Source of the DNA: Lepas anatifera | Taxonomy: Eukaryota; Arthropoda; Thecostraca; Lepadidae | Length of the DNA: 64,000 bases | Direction of reading: 5' to 3' | Assembly (NCBI GenBank): GCA_034440635.1 | Contig: JAOTON010001929.1 | Coordinates: forward strand, 1,315,001-1,379,000 | Shown here: positions 25,018-36,324 of the stretch, piece by piece | Layout: every line of letters begins with the position of its first letter | Numbering within the stretch: position 1 is the stretch's first letter | Translations under genes and position numbers: made by a program | Notes under the pieces: generated by a model | Databases searched by the model: none | Seen by the model: the letters and a program-made list of their open reading frames with translations, nothing else | What the model was told of the DNA's origin: nothing

Positions 25018-26140
25018 GTTGATAAGGTGTTCATTGAAGAGACCGATAAAAAAATAAATAAAAAAACGATGCTTCTCATGGCTGTTTTTGTTCCTTGCCT
25101 AGTCAGTAATAAATCCATAAAAATTCAGGTCAATAGATTTATGGAAAGTGCCCGCGCCTTGATCTTCCCATTTTCCATTAGTGGCCCCATTGTCTTGCAA
25201 GTGAAGGTCAGGTTATTTTCACTATTTGACCTAGCAAGGTCATATTATATATTACTCGATTTGCAATGATGAGAGGAATCTAATGAGCTCAAAATATTTC
25301 CCATAAGTCTTCTCTGAAAGAATCCATAGGGGAAAACTAAACTGCTCCACCATAAGCCTATGGGAAAGTCTTTGACCTCTGGTGATCTCAATATTGACCT
25401 GACCTAAAAATGTTCCTACATCCTCTTTCTCCTGTTATGACTAAGAGGATTTATAACCATCATTTTTAGGTCAGGTCAATATTGAGATCACCAGAGGTCA
25501 AGGACTTTCCCATAGGCTAATAGTGGAAAATTTTAGCTTGTCCCCTATAGATTCTCTCAGAGATGCCTTATGGAAAATCTTTGTGCTCATTAGATTCCTC
25601 TCATCATTGAAAATCGAGTGATATATACTGTGCTCATTAGATTCCTCTCATCATTGAAAATCGAGTGATATATACTATGACCTTGCTAGATCAAATAATG
25701 AAAAACCTGGCCTTTCCTTGCAAGGCAATGGGGCCACTAATGAAAAAATGGGAAGATCAAAGCGCGGGTATTTGCCATAGATCTATTGACCTGAATTTTT
25801 ATGACCTGAATTACTGACTAGGCAAGGAACAAAAACAGCTATGAGGAGCAACGTTGTTTATTTTTTTGGACCGGTCTAGTGTTCACTGGCCTGTCCTCTC
25901 GAATCCGGAAATGTAAAAAACACTGAAGATTATATATTCGGGCACAGCCCTTCATCAGAATCACGTAGTAAATATCAAAAATTCTCAGTCATATTGTAGC
26001 CAGACCCTGGCTATACTAGGACTGAGAATTATTGATATTTACTCCACGATTCTGATGAAGGGCTGTGCCCGAATATATAATCTTCAGTGTTTTTTACATT
26101 TCCGGATTCGAGGGGACAGGCCAGTGAACACCTTATCAAC
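25018..26140. mobile_element. 1.1-kb foldback element with a nested palindrome
   Basis: The outer ends are gttgataaggtgttca and tgaacaccttatcaac. Left arm 25018-25411 is the inverted copy of about 25464-25877; for example tttgacctctggtgatctca mirrors tgagatcaccagaggtcaa, and ttgttccttgcctagtcag mirrors ctgactaggcaaggaacaa. The loop is about 50 bases. A second palindrome (25880-26130) sits at the right edge. Confidence 0.88.
25880..26130. mobile_element. 251-bp near-perfect palindrome
   Basis: It begins tgttcactggcctgtcc and ends ggacaggccagtgaaca. The arms (about 120 bases) match through attatatattcgggcacagc and gctgtgcccgaatatataat, with a small loop near 26006. A fragment of the same end (attcgaggagacaggccagt) is at 3548-3567, so the sequence is dispersed. 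Confidence 0.9.
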
Positions 26141-27033
26141 GAGCCATGCTTTTTTCTGATATGTAGCGGTTCTCGAAACCCTTGTATTATGAGGTGTCAC
26201 GGTACTCAAACAAAAATCGTAATAATTCCCATATCCTACCCGGCAGGCTTCATAAAGATCATATCTGCATCTGTTTAGGGCATGGTTCTAGACACTGAAT
26301 AAGATGCATGGAAAATCTATCGGATCCGGACAATTTGTGCCCTATTCTGCTGTGCATGACGAAAATTCTTGAATGTGAGACGGTATGTAAAGGGCATGAA
26401 CCCTCACATATCTTTCATTAAAATTATTTTACCTGGCTCAGTGCTGGGCTCACTCCAATATGTCAGACTATTCCTTGATGTACTTTCTACAGCGTGTAAT
26501 GCACACTGCCAGCACGTTCAGTAGCCAGCTAAGGGAATTTTAATGGAGCCACCTGACTCGATGTTCCTACTTTGAGTGATTAACTGACTCGGTCGCTGTG
26601 CTTGCTAGGCAGCCCCATAACTTGGTGGGTATTTGTGGAGGTGTTACGGAGTGCACGCTAACCAGCCGCACGCTCCTTCCATAGGAAAGGTCGACTGGAA
26701 CAGTGTATAGCCACCTGTCACAGACTCACTAGTGACAGCTCAAATAGGTCAGGTTTGGTTGTGATAAGCTGAAGCCAAAGGCTGCCCACGATTATATTTA
26801 TGTCTCTTATCCTTGTCCGCTTTTCTTGTGATCTCTTTTTATGTTTCTTCTATGTTCACGTGAAACGCCATAAAACAGGCCGATCACGGAGGCAGAACAA
26901 CTCACGCACATGGGCACTACCATCGGGGGAGGAGACCGGTGATTCCGGTCTCTGCTCTTGTCCAAAAAAAGTCATATCTCAACTGGGTTCCGTCAGAATA
27001 AAAAAACGGGCTAGCAGTGGTCATGGGTAGGAA
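26141..27033. other. Intron 1, nothing recognised
   Basis: No array, bounded element or coding similarity seen. Confidence 0.5.
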
Positions 27034-28551
27034 GGGTAGGGTAGAGTGGGGTAACGCGCCCACCTGGGTAAGACGCCTACTAGCATCTGCAGACTGACGT
27101 AGGAACTGGAGCCTACATCTATTATTTTTTCTGGTTGCGATCTTTCTGATCTGGTCCTGAGCGTGTTTGGGCGCGCCTGGTCTGCTCCAGTAATTTTCAG
27201 CAAACATTTGTTGTTTTTGCCCCTCTGGATATAAAAACAAGCTATTTTAAAGTTGCGATTGTACTGTATGCGATTTAGATGCACTCACGGCAATTTGTGA
27301 GGTTGAAACAGCGAGTTTGTGCCACATTTTGACAGCCACTATGCGGCATGGAAACGCCGCAGAATTGAGTAATATTTGTTGCGACGCTGCCGTTGCTACG
27401 TGGGTAAGACGCCCATGTGTAGTGCGGGGGTAAGACGCCCCAGGCGCCTTACCCCAATATTTGGTAGGCGTTTTACCCCAATGGATGGGTGTGTCCTTAG
27501 GATAGGTAGGACATGGAGGTAGGACTGCTATTACTATTACCACCATCACGACCACTACTGGTCGTAATGGCGAAGTACGTTGGGTTAGAAACAAATCACC
27601 GTGACAGAAGACATTGAGTTTCAAATATTAGTTCCTATAGCAAACAGGAAAGTTTTCGCGTTTGCTCTCATTTGGTCATCTTGAGGGGTGGTCTTAAATC
27701 ACTGATGGATCCAAAGGGGGCTAAAGGGGCCGTGGCCCCTCCAAAGCCTAAAAAGTATATTTTCCCCCTCAAGGGCAAGTTTTGGCCGTTTTTTCGTAAA
27801 AAATACTGCGTTTTAGAGATTTCTTCTCAATTTACTCCCCCGAAACGTTGGTTTGGACCCTACAAAAGTTGCTCCTGGATCCGCCGATGTATTAAATACC
27901 TACCTTCGTCATGGATCTGCTCGAAGCACTGTTTGCATATGGCGATCCCGAACCATCATCGTCGTTAACTACATTTTCCAGATTACACATTTCCATCCTA
28001 ATCTTACCTTGACATCCTGTTCCAGAATATGGGAAGACGTACCGAAGAAGAACCACTTGCGGGCAGAATGAACCGGAGGCGCTTTAATGTGCTTTGTGCC
28101 CCTAAAATATGTTGGGGCTCTATCTTAAATTGCTTTCGCGTTTTCCGTTGATAGGTAAAAATCCTACCTGCTTATTTTTGCTGTGTCGGGCTTTAATGCC
28201 TCGAATAACTTGCCCACTTTGTCACAACATTATCGTAAAGCGTGATCACAACAATGTTCCCACTTGTTCATATAACGAGATACAGTATGCGCTGGGTGTT
28301 ATATGACGGCGTTTTACCCGGGGCTAGGGCGTTTTACCCCGCTATCGGGGCAAAACGCCTTTTTACATGGTCTCAAGAAAAAACAAATTTCGCACACTTC
28401 GCATAGTTCTAGAGTCCCAAATTTCTATCCGAGTGTAGACAAAAGATCACAGAACTTAACGAAGAAAACATGACGCAATTCCATCCAGGCAGGATTGGTA
28501 CAGACACATTCTCCCATAACGTATGCGTCTTACCCCCTCTACCCTACCAAG
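27034..28551. mobile_element. 1.5-kb element with TIRs and subterminal repeats
   Basis: The left end gggtagggtagagtggggta is mirrored by taccccctctaccctacc on the right. GGGGTAAGACGCC or GGCGTTTTACCCC motifs recur near both ends (27060, 27405, 27430, 27455, 27470, 28310, 28330, 28345, 28525), as transposase-binding subterminal repeats do in several DNA transposon groups. The target duplication and superfamily are unclear. No transposase was recognised in the short open frames. It hosts a hAT MITE at 27700. Confidence 0.7.
27700..27889. mobile_element. hAT-type MITE, 190 bp, nested
   Basis: It starts cactgatggatcc and ends ggatccgccgatg. The flanks tcttaaat and tattaaat match in 7 of 8 bases. 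It is related, in opposite orientation, to 57476-57671 (shared aaagttgctcctggatcc). Confidence 0.8.
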
Positions 28552-28689
28552 ACCCCAATACTTTTTGGATCTAAAGGGAATTGTTTTATCTCAGCGAAGA
28601 GTTAAAATTTCACTGACGACCCCCATTTTTGCCGTTTGAGACACTCGTTTCCACACAGCAGCCTGTTCCACAAGATGACGGAGGCAGAA

Positions 28690-30140
28690 CCCTATATGCA
28701 TACGTCTAGCATGTAGGTTGAGCTGAGGGGCAGAACTATATATATACTTACAAACCTGTAGGATGAACTGAGGGAGGCCGAACCACTTTACTAGCCTATA
28801 GGTTGAGCTAACTGAGAGAGAACCCCATATACCACCCTGTAGGTTGAGCTAAATGAGACAGAACCCCATATACTACCCTGTAGGTTGAGCTGAGGTAGGC
28901 AGAACCCCATATACTAGCCTGTAGGTTGAGCTGAGGTAGGCAGAACCCCATATACTACCCAGTAGGTTGAGCTAAATGAGACAGAACCCCATATACCACC
29001 CTGTAGGTTGAGCTAAATGAGACAAAACACCATATACTACCCTGTAGGTTGAGCTGAGGTAGGCAGAACCCCATATACTAGCCTGTTGGTTCAGCTGAGG
29101 TAGGCAGAACCACATATACTAGACTGTAGGTTGAACTCAGGGAGACAGAACCCCATATACTACCCTGTAGGTTGAGCTGAGGTAGGCAGAATCCCATATA
29201 CTACCCAGAAGGTTGAGCTGAGGTAGGCAGAATCCCATATACTGGCCTTTAGGCTGAGCTGAGATAGGCAGAACCCCAAATACTACCCAGTAGGTTGAGC
29301 TGAGGTAGGCAGAATTCCATATACTACCCTGTAGGTTGAGCTGAAGTAGGCAGAACCCCATATACTACCCTGTAGGTTGGGCTGAGGTAGGCAGAACCCA
29401 ATATACTAGCCTGTAGGTTGAGCTGAGGTAGGCAGAATTCCATATACTACCCTGTAGGTTGAGCTGAAGTAGGCAGAACCCCATATACTACCCTGTAGGT
29501 TGGGCTGAGGTAGGCAGAACCCAATATACTAGCCTGTAGGTTGAGCTGAGGTAGGCATAATCCCATATACTACCCTGCAGGTTGAGCTGAGGTAGGCAGA
29601 ACCCCAAATACTACCCAGTAGGTTGAGCTGAGGTAGGCAGAACGCCATATACTACCCTGTAGGCAGAACCCCATATAGGTATATATAGCTGAGGGAGACA
29701 GAACCCCATATACTACCCTGTAGGTTGAGCTGAGGTAGGCAGAACCCATATACTACCCTGTAGTTTGAGCTGAGGTAAGCAGAACCCATATACTACCCTG
29801 TAGGTTGAGCTGAGGTAAGCAGAACCCATATACTACCCTGTAGGTTGAGCTGAAGTAGGCAGTACCCCATATACTACCCTGTATGTTGAGGTGAGGTAGG
29901 CAGAACCCCATATACTACCCAGTAGGTTGAGCTGAGGTAGGCAGAACCCCATATACTACCCTGTAGGTTGAGCTGAGGTATGCAGAACCCCATATCATAC
30001 CCTGTATGTTAAGCTGAGGTAAGCAGAACCCCATATACTACCCTGTAGGTTGAGCTGAGGTAGGCAGAACCCCATATACTACCCTGTAGGTTGGGCTGAG
30101 GTAGGCAGAAGCCCATATAATAGCCTCTAGGTTGAGCTGA
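28690..30140 (+). repeat. Minisatellite, 41-bp unit, about 35 copies
   Basis: The unit is ggttgagctgaggtaggcag then aaccccatatactaccctgta. Variants include aaatgagacag for gaggtaggcag. The right edge runs directly into a (TA)n tract at 30149, apparently grown from the catatac part of the unit; a smaller tatatata expansion occurs at 29675. It lies in intron 1. Confidence 0.94.
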
Positions 30141-30144
30141 GGGC

Positions 30145-30148
<4 letters not shown>

Positions 30149-30186
<38 letters not shown>
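30149..30186 (+). repeat. (TA)n microsatellite
   Basis: A pure TA tract at the right edge of the 41-bp array. Confidence 0.9.
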
Positions 30187-30190
<4 letters not shown>

Positions 30191-30828
30191 GGAATGCTGG
30201 CAGCATGGTGTTATTCATGCAAGTAAGGTTGAAAATGACCGCGTTTTCGGAAGCAACAAGTCTCTTGTTTACTTTTTCCAAATCACGTACTGTTCTTTTA
30301 GGTATTTCAGGAAGTTTTGCAAGTATCACTGCAATTTTTTTCATGCAATTCTATTGCTAGAAAAGGTCCGCCATCCATTTAAACGGGTAGCCAGGCGTGC
30401 CCCCTCCGCGATCCCAACGACAACAGTACCCTTACGTTAACACCACCAGAACATAAAATATTACAAGTCGCGGCACGTCCTGCTAGGAAAAAGAAAGTAA
30501 CTTAAAGAAAGCATAATAAATATCATACTATTAGTAAAAACTGCCAGTAGTAGCTCCCTGTAAATATACAGGGAGCAGGAATACAGGTCTGTTTAGGTTA
30601 AATGCACAATAATTTAGCTCATTACCGGTTAGATTGTTAGTCTTTTTCCAAACGGGACTACCCAAAACTGGAGATTCGTGTTAGCCCCTCCGAGATTCTG
30701 GCGAAAAGATAGAGGCCTAGTAACATTTGCCAGAGAACTCGGAAGACAGTAAGCAAATTAGGGCAGACATGCAGGCATAGGCAAGCAAGCAAGCAGGCAA
30801 ACTAGCAAGCAAACCCAGCAGGGAGTCA

Positions 30829-30989
<161 letters not shown>

Positions 30990-31129
30990 CCGAATCCACG
31001 CACGCACGCCTGCCTACACATCCACACACACGCGCACATATAGTTTCTTTTATAAGAAACTTGTAAAAGCAAAATATGCAATCGCATTCAGTAAGGCTTG
31101 CATAAAAGAAAAACTATTGCCTTCATATG

Positions 31130-31132
<3 letters not shown>

Positions 31133-31174
<42 letters not shown>
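31133..31174 (+). repeat. (TA)n microsatellite
   Basis: A pure TA tract of about 40 bases in intron 1. Confidence 0.92.
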
Positions 31175-31178
<4 letters not shown>

Positions 31179-32169
31179 GAGCTAAATTTAACTCGTCTAC
31201 TGCTTCCAATACATGGTTTGCTTACACAATGAGTTGCGCAATGGTTTACGCCAGTCTCAGTATGTTTTACCTGCAACTAGCCAATCGGGTTCGAATTCGC
31301 TATGGCGTCATTGGTTACTCATCCCATAACGGCTCAAGTGGCTTACGACCTCAAGCGTCAACAAATACCTTGAACAAGTTTATGTGCTAAAAATAGCACA
31401 TGGAAGACGCAGAAGGCATGATGTGACCACGGGCGTATTTTTAGTCGCCAAGATCTGACAAATCTCCTCCATCAGGTTCAGATTTGGCGATGGCGTGTGG
31501 CCCAGGGAGTTAGGGGGGAGGGGAGGGTTCCGTCGCCAGTGAGAATGTAGTAGTTTTGTAATCGTCTTTCGCCTGAGTGAAATAATAGTTATACCGGCTA
31601 CATGTTCCCTAGCGTCGCGCCAGGGGCGGGACTCTGCAACTCATACACATACCATCCATACAATATATAATCAAACGTGGCCTGCTTACACGAGCTGTGC
31701 TAGCATTTATCGCCCATACGATGAGTGTGTACCCCGCAGTGGATCCCTTTTTCGCTACTTTCTATTGTTTTAGATGAACGGTGAAAAAGATGTTTTATCA
31801 AACCCAGTTTAGTATTTTATGGTAAATGTGTACTTGTCTTTTATGTGACTATTTTTATGTTTTTACTAACTCATTTAATATATTTTACATCCCGCTGCAG
31901 TTTTAACCTGTGACTTACCCTTTCAGTGGGTTTTAAGCCTGTTGGTGATGAATTTGAAGAAATAAATGCCGGTATACCGGAAAAAGCATACAGGAACAGG
32001 TTCGCTTTTCATTTGTCCCCGAGCTCACATCTTTAGAAAGCTAAGTATGTAGCTGCTACTCTGCATACTGCAGCCAGCTACTATACTACATACTGCAGTA
32101 TTGAGGGAAGCAAAATATGAACCTTGAGATTTTGTGTATGTTACTTGTTTATTTTATTTTATTTACTTT

Positions 32170-32365
32170 TTATTTTACTGGGGCCACTCCCAACAGGCAC
32201 ACTTGCCCAATTACAGGTAGTATGGGCGAGGGTGTTAACGATTCTCTCCACCGGGTCAGATCGGACACGGAAGGCGGTTTCCCGCTGTGGGGATTGAACC
32301 AACGTTAATCCATGCTATCCGATCGAAGACTGGCGACGAAGCCACTAGGCCACCCCGGCCCCATT
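32170..32365 (-). mobile_element. tRNA-headed SINE, family C, copy 1
   Basis: On the minus strand it begins ggggccggggtggcctagtg gc, with a B-box-like ggttcaatcccc, then gggaaaccgcc and a body ending gccactcccaac read on plus. It matches 49262-49455. Confidence 0.78.
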
Positions 32366-33360
32366 CGTTACTGATAGCTCAGCTGAAGGGAATATTACTC
32401 TTTGTCAACATTCTAAAAAGGACAGTTTGTGGACAAAATAGGTCTGAAAATCAGGAAACCACATTTTGTTTGAACCTCCAATCGCTCAAAATAAGTATAT
32501 CCCCTCTTCTCTTGCCACGCTGGGTTGACCCAAGCTTCGTTTATAATAACGGATCTGGCAGCTCGCAGCGGCTTCACGTATAAGGTTGCCTGACTTTGCC
32601 ATTTGTGAACACTTATTACATGACATGCGCTGCCGGATGGAAAGGGAAATGTTCATGGTTTAAAATAAAGTAGTATGTTCCCCTAATTTGAACTTTGAAG
32701 CGTGTGGTAATTGTTTGCAGTTAGCTCTGGGTGAAATAAAATATGTCAATACAGGTATCTCCACACGCACTAAAAAGCTGCTATCTCAGTTCTAAACCCA
32801 TTATAAATGTGAGACTCTCTCTCTAAAACCCAATCAAGGAGTAATGTCTCCTTTCAGCGTCACTTAGTGTAGTTACCTTGCATGAACTGCTGGCGACGAT
32901 ACCGGGCACGGCCATGTGGGCTGATGTAAACATTTCTGTTGAATGCAGGTCTGCGGTTGGAGGTGTTAGAGGGTGGACAGCTTGTGACCAGATGAGGTGT
33001 TCAAGCAGACGGCAGTCTAAATATCTGGTAGGAAATTTTGTACGCCGTCCAGTCACCTAATGTGGATCCCACAGGGCCTTGCTGCCTGTAACGCTGTCCT
33101 TATTTCAAGTAAAACAACAAACAAACACACACACACACAGGAGAGAACGTGGGTTAATAATGTGACGTGATGTAGTAATCTTTTTACTTTTCAAATTATT
33201 TTTAGAGATTGTCAAATAGTGATGTGTGTGTGTCGAAGGCAGAAAGATGGAAACGTGCATGGAGCATGACACCACTGTATAAACCACTACACATGTTAAA
33301 TGGTTGTTTATTTAACCGGCGTTGTTTTGTTCATCTGTTAATCGTTACTGAGAATAAGTA

Positions 33361-33380
33361 ACTCTCTCTATCTCTCTCTC

Positions 33381-33461
<81 letters not shown>
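33361..33461 (+). repeat. (TC)n/(TA)n microsatellite
   Basis: A CT tract followed by about 24 TA units. With the CT tract at 33549-33613 it supplies a very pyrimidine-rich approach to the exon 2 acceptor array. Confidence 0.92.
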
Positions 33462-33464
<3 letters not shown>

Positions 33465-33509
33465 GCTCTTGCTCTCGCTCTCTGTGCCGTCTTGGCACAG
33501 GCCTCAACG

Positions 33510-33559
33510 CCTCTCTACATCTACCACAAAGGTCATGACACACTGTCTTTCTCTCTCTA

Positions 33560-33611
<52 letters not shown>

Positions 33612-33829
33612 TTTTCTACCTCTGCCACAAAATCTCTGACGTTCTCTCTTCCTCTGCCATGGAAGCCCCGCCGCCTCTCTACATCTGCCACAAAGGCCAT
33701 GACACACCCTCTCTTTCTATTTCTGCTATAGAGGCTCTGACACTCTCTCCACCTCTTCCACAGAATCTCTGACGCCCTCTCCACTTCTGCCACAGAGGCT
33801 CTGACGCTCTCTCTCTACCTCTTCCACAG
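33510..33829 (+). repeat. Degenerate tandem copies of the exon 2 acceptor (about 32-36 bp unit)
   Basis: Units follow the pattern ctctctacctcttccacag then aatctctgacgc. They recur with AGs near 33731, 33763, 33795 and finally at the true acceptor 33829, at a spacing of 32-34 bases. Older forms (ctgccacaaaggccatgac) lie at about 33515, 33625, 33655 and 33690. The last two or three upstream units keep a CAG and part of the exon start (AATCTCTG). Starting at 33763 instead of 33829 keeps phase (66 bases) but reads into TGA. Confidence 0.8.
33549..33613 (+). repeat. (TC)n microsatellite before the acceptor copies
   Basis: Repeats of ctctctat and ctctctctct immediately upstream of the tandem exon 2 acceptor copies. 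It may help as a polypyrimidine tract; that role is inferred. Confidence 0.88.
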
Positions 33830-33967
33830 AATCTCTGGTAGACGTGACGCTTTGCTGCGAGGGACAGAGCCTGCGCGCGCACAAACTCGTCCTCTCCGCC
33901 TGTTCGCCCTACTTCAAGACGCTGTTTCAGGAACACGCCGACTCGCACCCCATCGTGATATTAAAGG
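33830..33967 (+). CDS. BTB transcription factor gene, coding exon 2 (BTB core)
   Basis: The exon is 138 bases long and runs from acceptor cttccacag (ending 33829) to donor AAGG|gtgagt (33968). It enters with two bases that complete Glu and leaves one base, so its phases match both neighbours. It encodes ESLVDVTLCCEG, then QSLRAHKLVLSACSPYFKTL, then HPIVILK. These are the most conserved BTB segments: DVTL strand, HKLVLSACSPYF helix and HPIVILKD strand. Both ends are odd. The acceptor is preceded by degenerate copies of itself, and the last 19 bases plus the donor are repeated about 47 times downstream. Extending past the true donor gives GGT GAG TAG, so use of any downstream copy would truncate the protein. 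Confidence 0.93.
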
Positions 33968-35815
33968 GTGAGTAGCCAGGACTGTGAACCCCATCGTGAT
34001 ATTAAAGGGTGAGTAGCCAGGACTGTGAACCCCATCGTGATATTAAAGGGTGAGTAGCCAGGACTGTGAACCTCATCGTGATGTTAAAGAGTGAGTAGTC
34101 AGGACTGTGAACTCCATCGTGATATTAAAGGGTGAGTAGTCTGGACTGTGAACCCCATCGTGATATTAAAGGGTGAGTAGCCATGAACCCCATCGTGATA
34201 TTAAAGGGTGAGTAGCCAGGACTGTGAACCTCATCGTAATATTAAAGGGTGAGTAGTCAGGACTGTGAACCTCATCGTGATATTTAAGGGTGAGTAGCCG
34301 GGACTGTGAACCTCATCGTAATATTAAAGGGTGAGGAGCCATGAACCCCATCGTGATATTAAAGGGTGAGTAGCCAGGACTGTGAACCTCATCGTAATAT
34401 TAAAGGGTGAGTAGCCATGAACCCCATCGTGATATTAAAGGGTGAGTAGCCATGAACTCCATCGTGATATTAAAGGCTGAGTAGCCAGGACTGTGAACCT
34501 CATCGTAATATTAAAGGGTGAGGAGCCATGGACCCCCGCGTGATATTAAAGGGTGAGTAGTCAGGACTGTGGACCCCATTGTGATATTAAAGGGTGAGTA
34601 GCCAGGACTGTGAACATCATCGTGATATTAAAGGGTGAGTAGCCAGGACTGTGAACCTCATCGTGATATTAAAGGGTGAGTAGCCACGAACCCCATCGTG
34701 ATATTAAAGGGTGAGTAGTCAGGACTGTGAACCTCATCGTATTATTAAAGGGTGAGTAGCCATGAACCCCATCGTGATATTAAAGGATGAGTAGTCAGGA
34801 CTATGAAGCCCATCGTGATATTAAAGGGTGAGTAACCAAGACTGTGCACCCCATCGTGATATTAAAGGGTGAGGAGCCAGGCTATGAACCCCATCGTGAT
34901 ATTAAATGGTGAGGAGCCACGAACCCCATCGTGATATTAAAGGGTGAGTAGCCAGGACTGTGAACCTCATCGTAATATTAAAGGGTGAGGAGCCATGAAC
35001 TCCAGCGTGATATTAAAGGGTGAGTAGCCAGGACTGTGAACCTCATCGTAATATTAAAGGGTGAGTAGCCATGAACTCCATCGTGATATTAAAGGGTGAG
35101 TAGCCAGGACTGTGAACCTCATCGCAATATTAAAGGGTGAGGAGCCATGAACCTCATCGTGATATTAAAGGGTAAGTAGCCAGGACTGTGAACCTCATCG
35201 TGATATTAAAGGGTGAGTAGCCAGGACTGTGAACCTCATCGTGATATTAAAGGGTGAGTAGCCACGAACCCCATCGTGATATTAAAGGGTGAGTAGTCAG
35301 GACTGTGAACCTCATCGTATTATTAAAGGGTGAGTAGCCATGAACCCCATCGTGATATTAAAGGATGAGTAGTCAGGACTATGAAGCCCATCGTGATATT
35401 AAAGGGTGAGTAACCAGGACTGTGAACCCCATCGTGATATTAAAGGGTGAGTAGCCAGGACTGTGAAATCTATGGTGATATTAAGCGGTGAGTAGTCAGT
35501 ACTGGGAACCCCATCGCGATATTAAAGGGTGACTAGCCAGGACTGTGAACCCTATTGTGAAATTAAAGGGTGAGTAGCCAGGACTTTGAACCCCATTATG
35601 ATATTAAAGGGTGAGTAGCCAGGACTGTGAAATCCATGATGATATTAAAGGGTGAGTAGTCAGTACTGGGAACCCCATCGTAATATCAAAGGGTGAGTAG
35701 CCATGAACCCCATCGTGATATCAAAAGGTGAGTACTCAGGACTGTGAACCCCATCGTAATATTAAAGGGTGAGTAGTCAGGACTGTGAACCCAATAGTGA
35801 TATTAAAGGATGAGC
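33946..35815 (+). repeat. Array of exon 2 donor copies (41-bp unit, 35-bp variant, about 47 copies)
   Basis: The unit is cccatcgtgatattaaaggg then tgagtagccaggactgtgaac. Its first 19 bases are the exact end of exon 2 (encoding PIVILK plus one base), followed by the intron's own first bases. A shorter variant lacks six bases of ggactgtg. Most units keep AAAGG|GTGAGT, a strong 5' splice site; a minority have gtgagga, gtaag or gatgag. The array starts with the real exon-intron boundary and decays at about 35810. A block of about 230 bases at 34611 recurs at 35188, which shows growth by block duplication. Confidence 0.95.
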
Positions 35816-36324
35816 AGCAAGGGTGGAGTTTGTGACACATTTAATATCTTTGGTACGTCTTTAATTCCCTAACTATTGCTCCCTCGCTTCATGTAATGAG
35901 GGCAGCATGACTAACAAGCCACTGACTAACCACGGAACCCAGAACATCCGCGCTGTTTTGGCATCCGTCCAGTCCTTTCCTTCTTTGTCGTGTGTCCCAC
36001 GTCCTGAACTGCACGGACGATTAAGGCAGCAGATGCCGAGGCGACCGCTTGATTGCTCTCCTGTCATTTGATATGTATAGGGCTGTAACTTACTGCCGGT
36101 TTGTTGCACAGTCTGGCACGGGCGTGTACAAGGAGGGGGTAAACAGACATTCCCCTTTAACTGCCTTCTTGAAAGGGTTTCTCACAGAAAAGCTATGTTT
36201 TTCACGATTTTGGTTTGAACTACCTGTGTAAGTCCGCCACTGGTGACAGCAGCCTTGCAAGCGGGAATTGATTAAAGCACTCAAGTTGCAGTCATGGATG
36301 CAGGTCATGCCGTGGACCCTCTCG

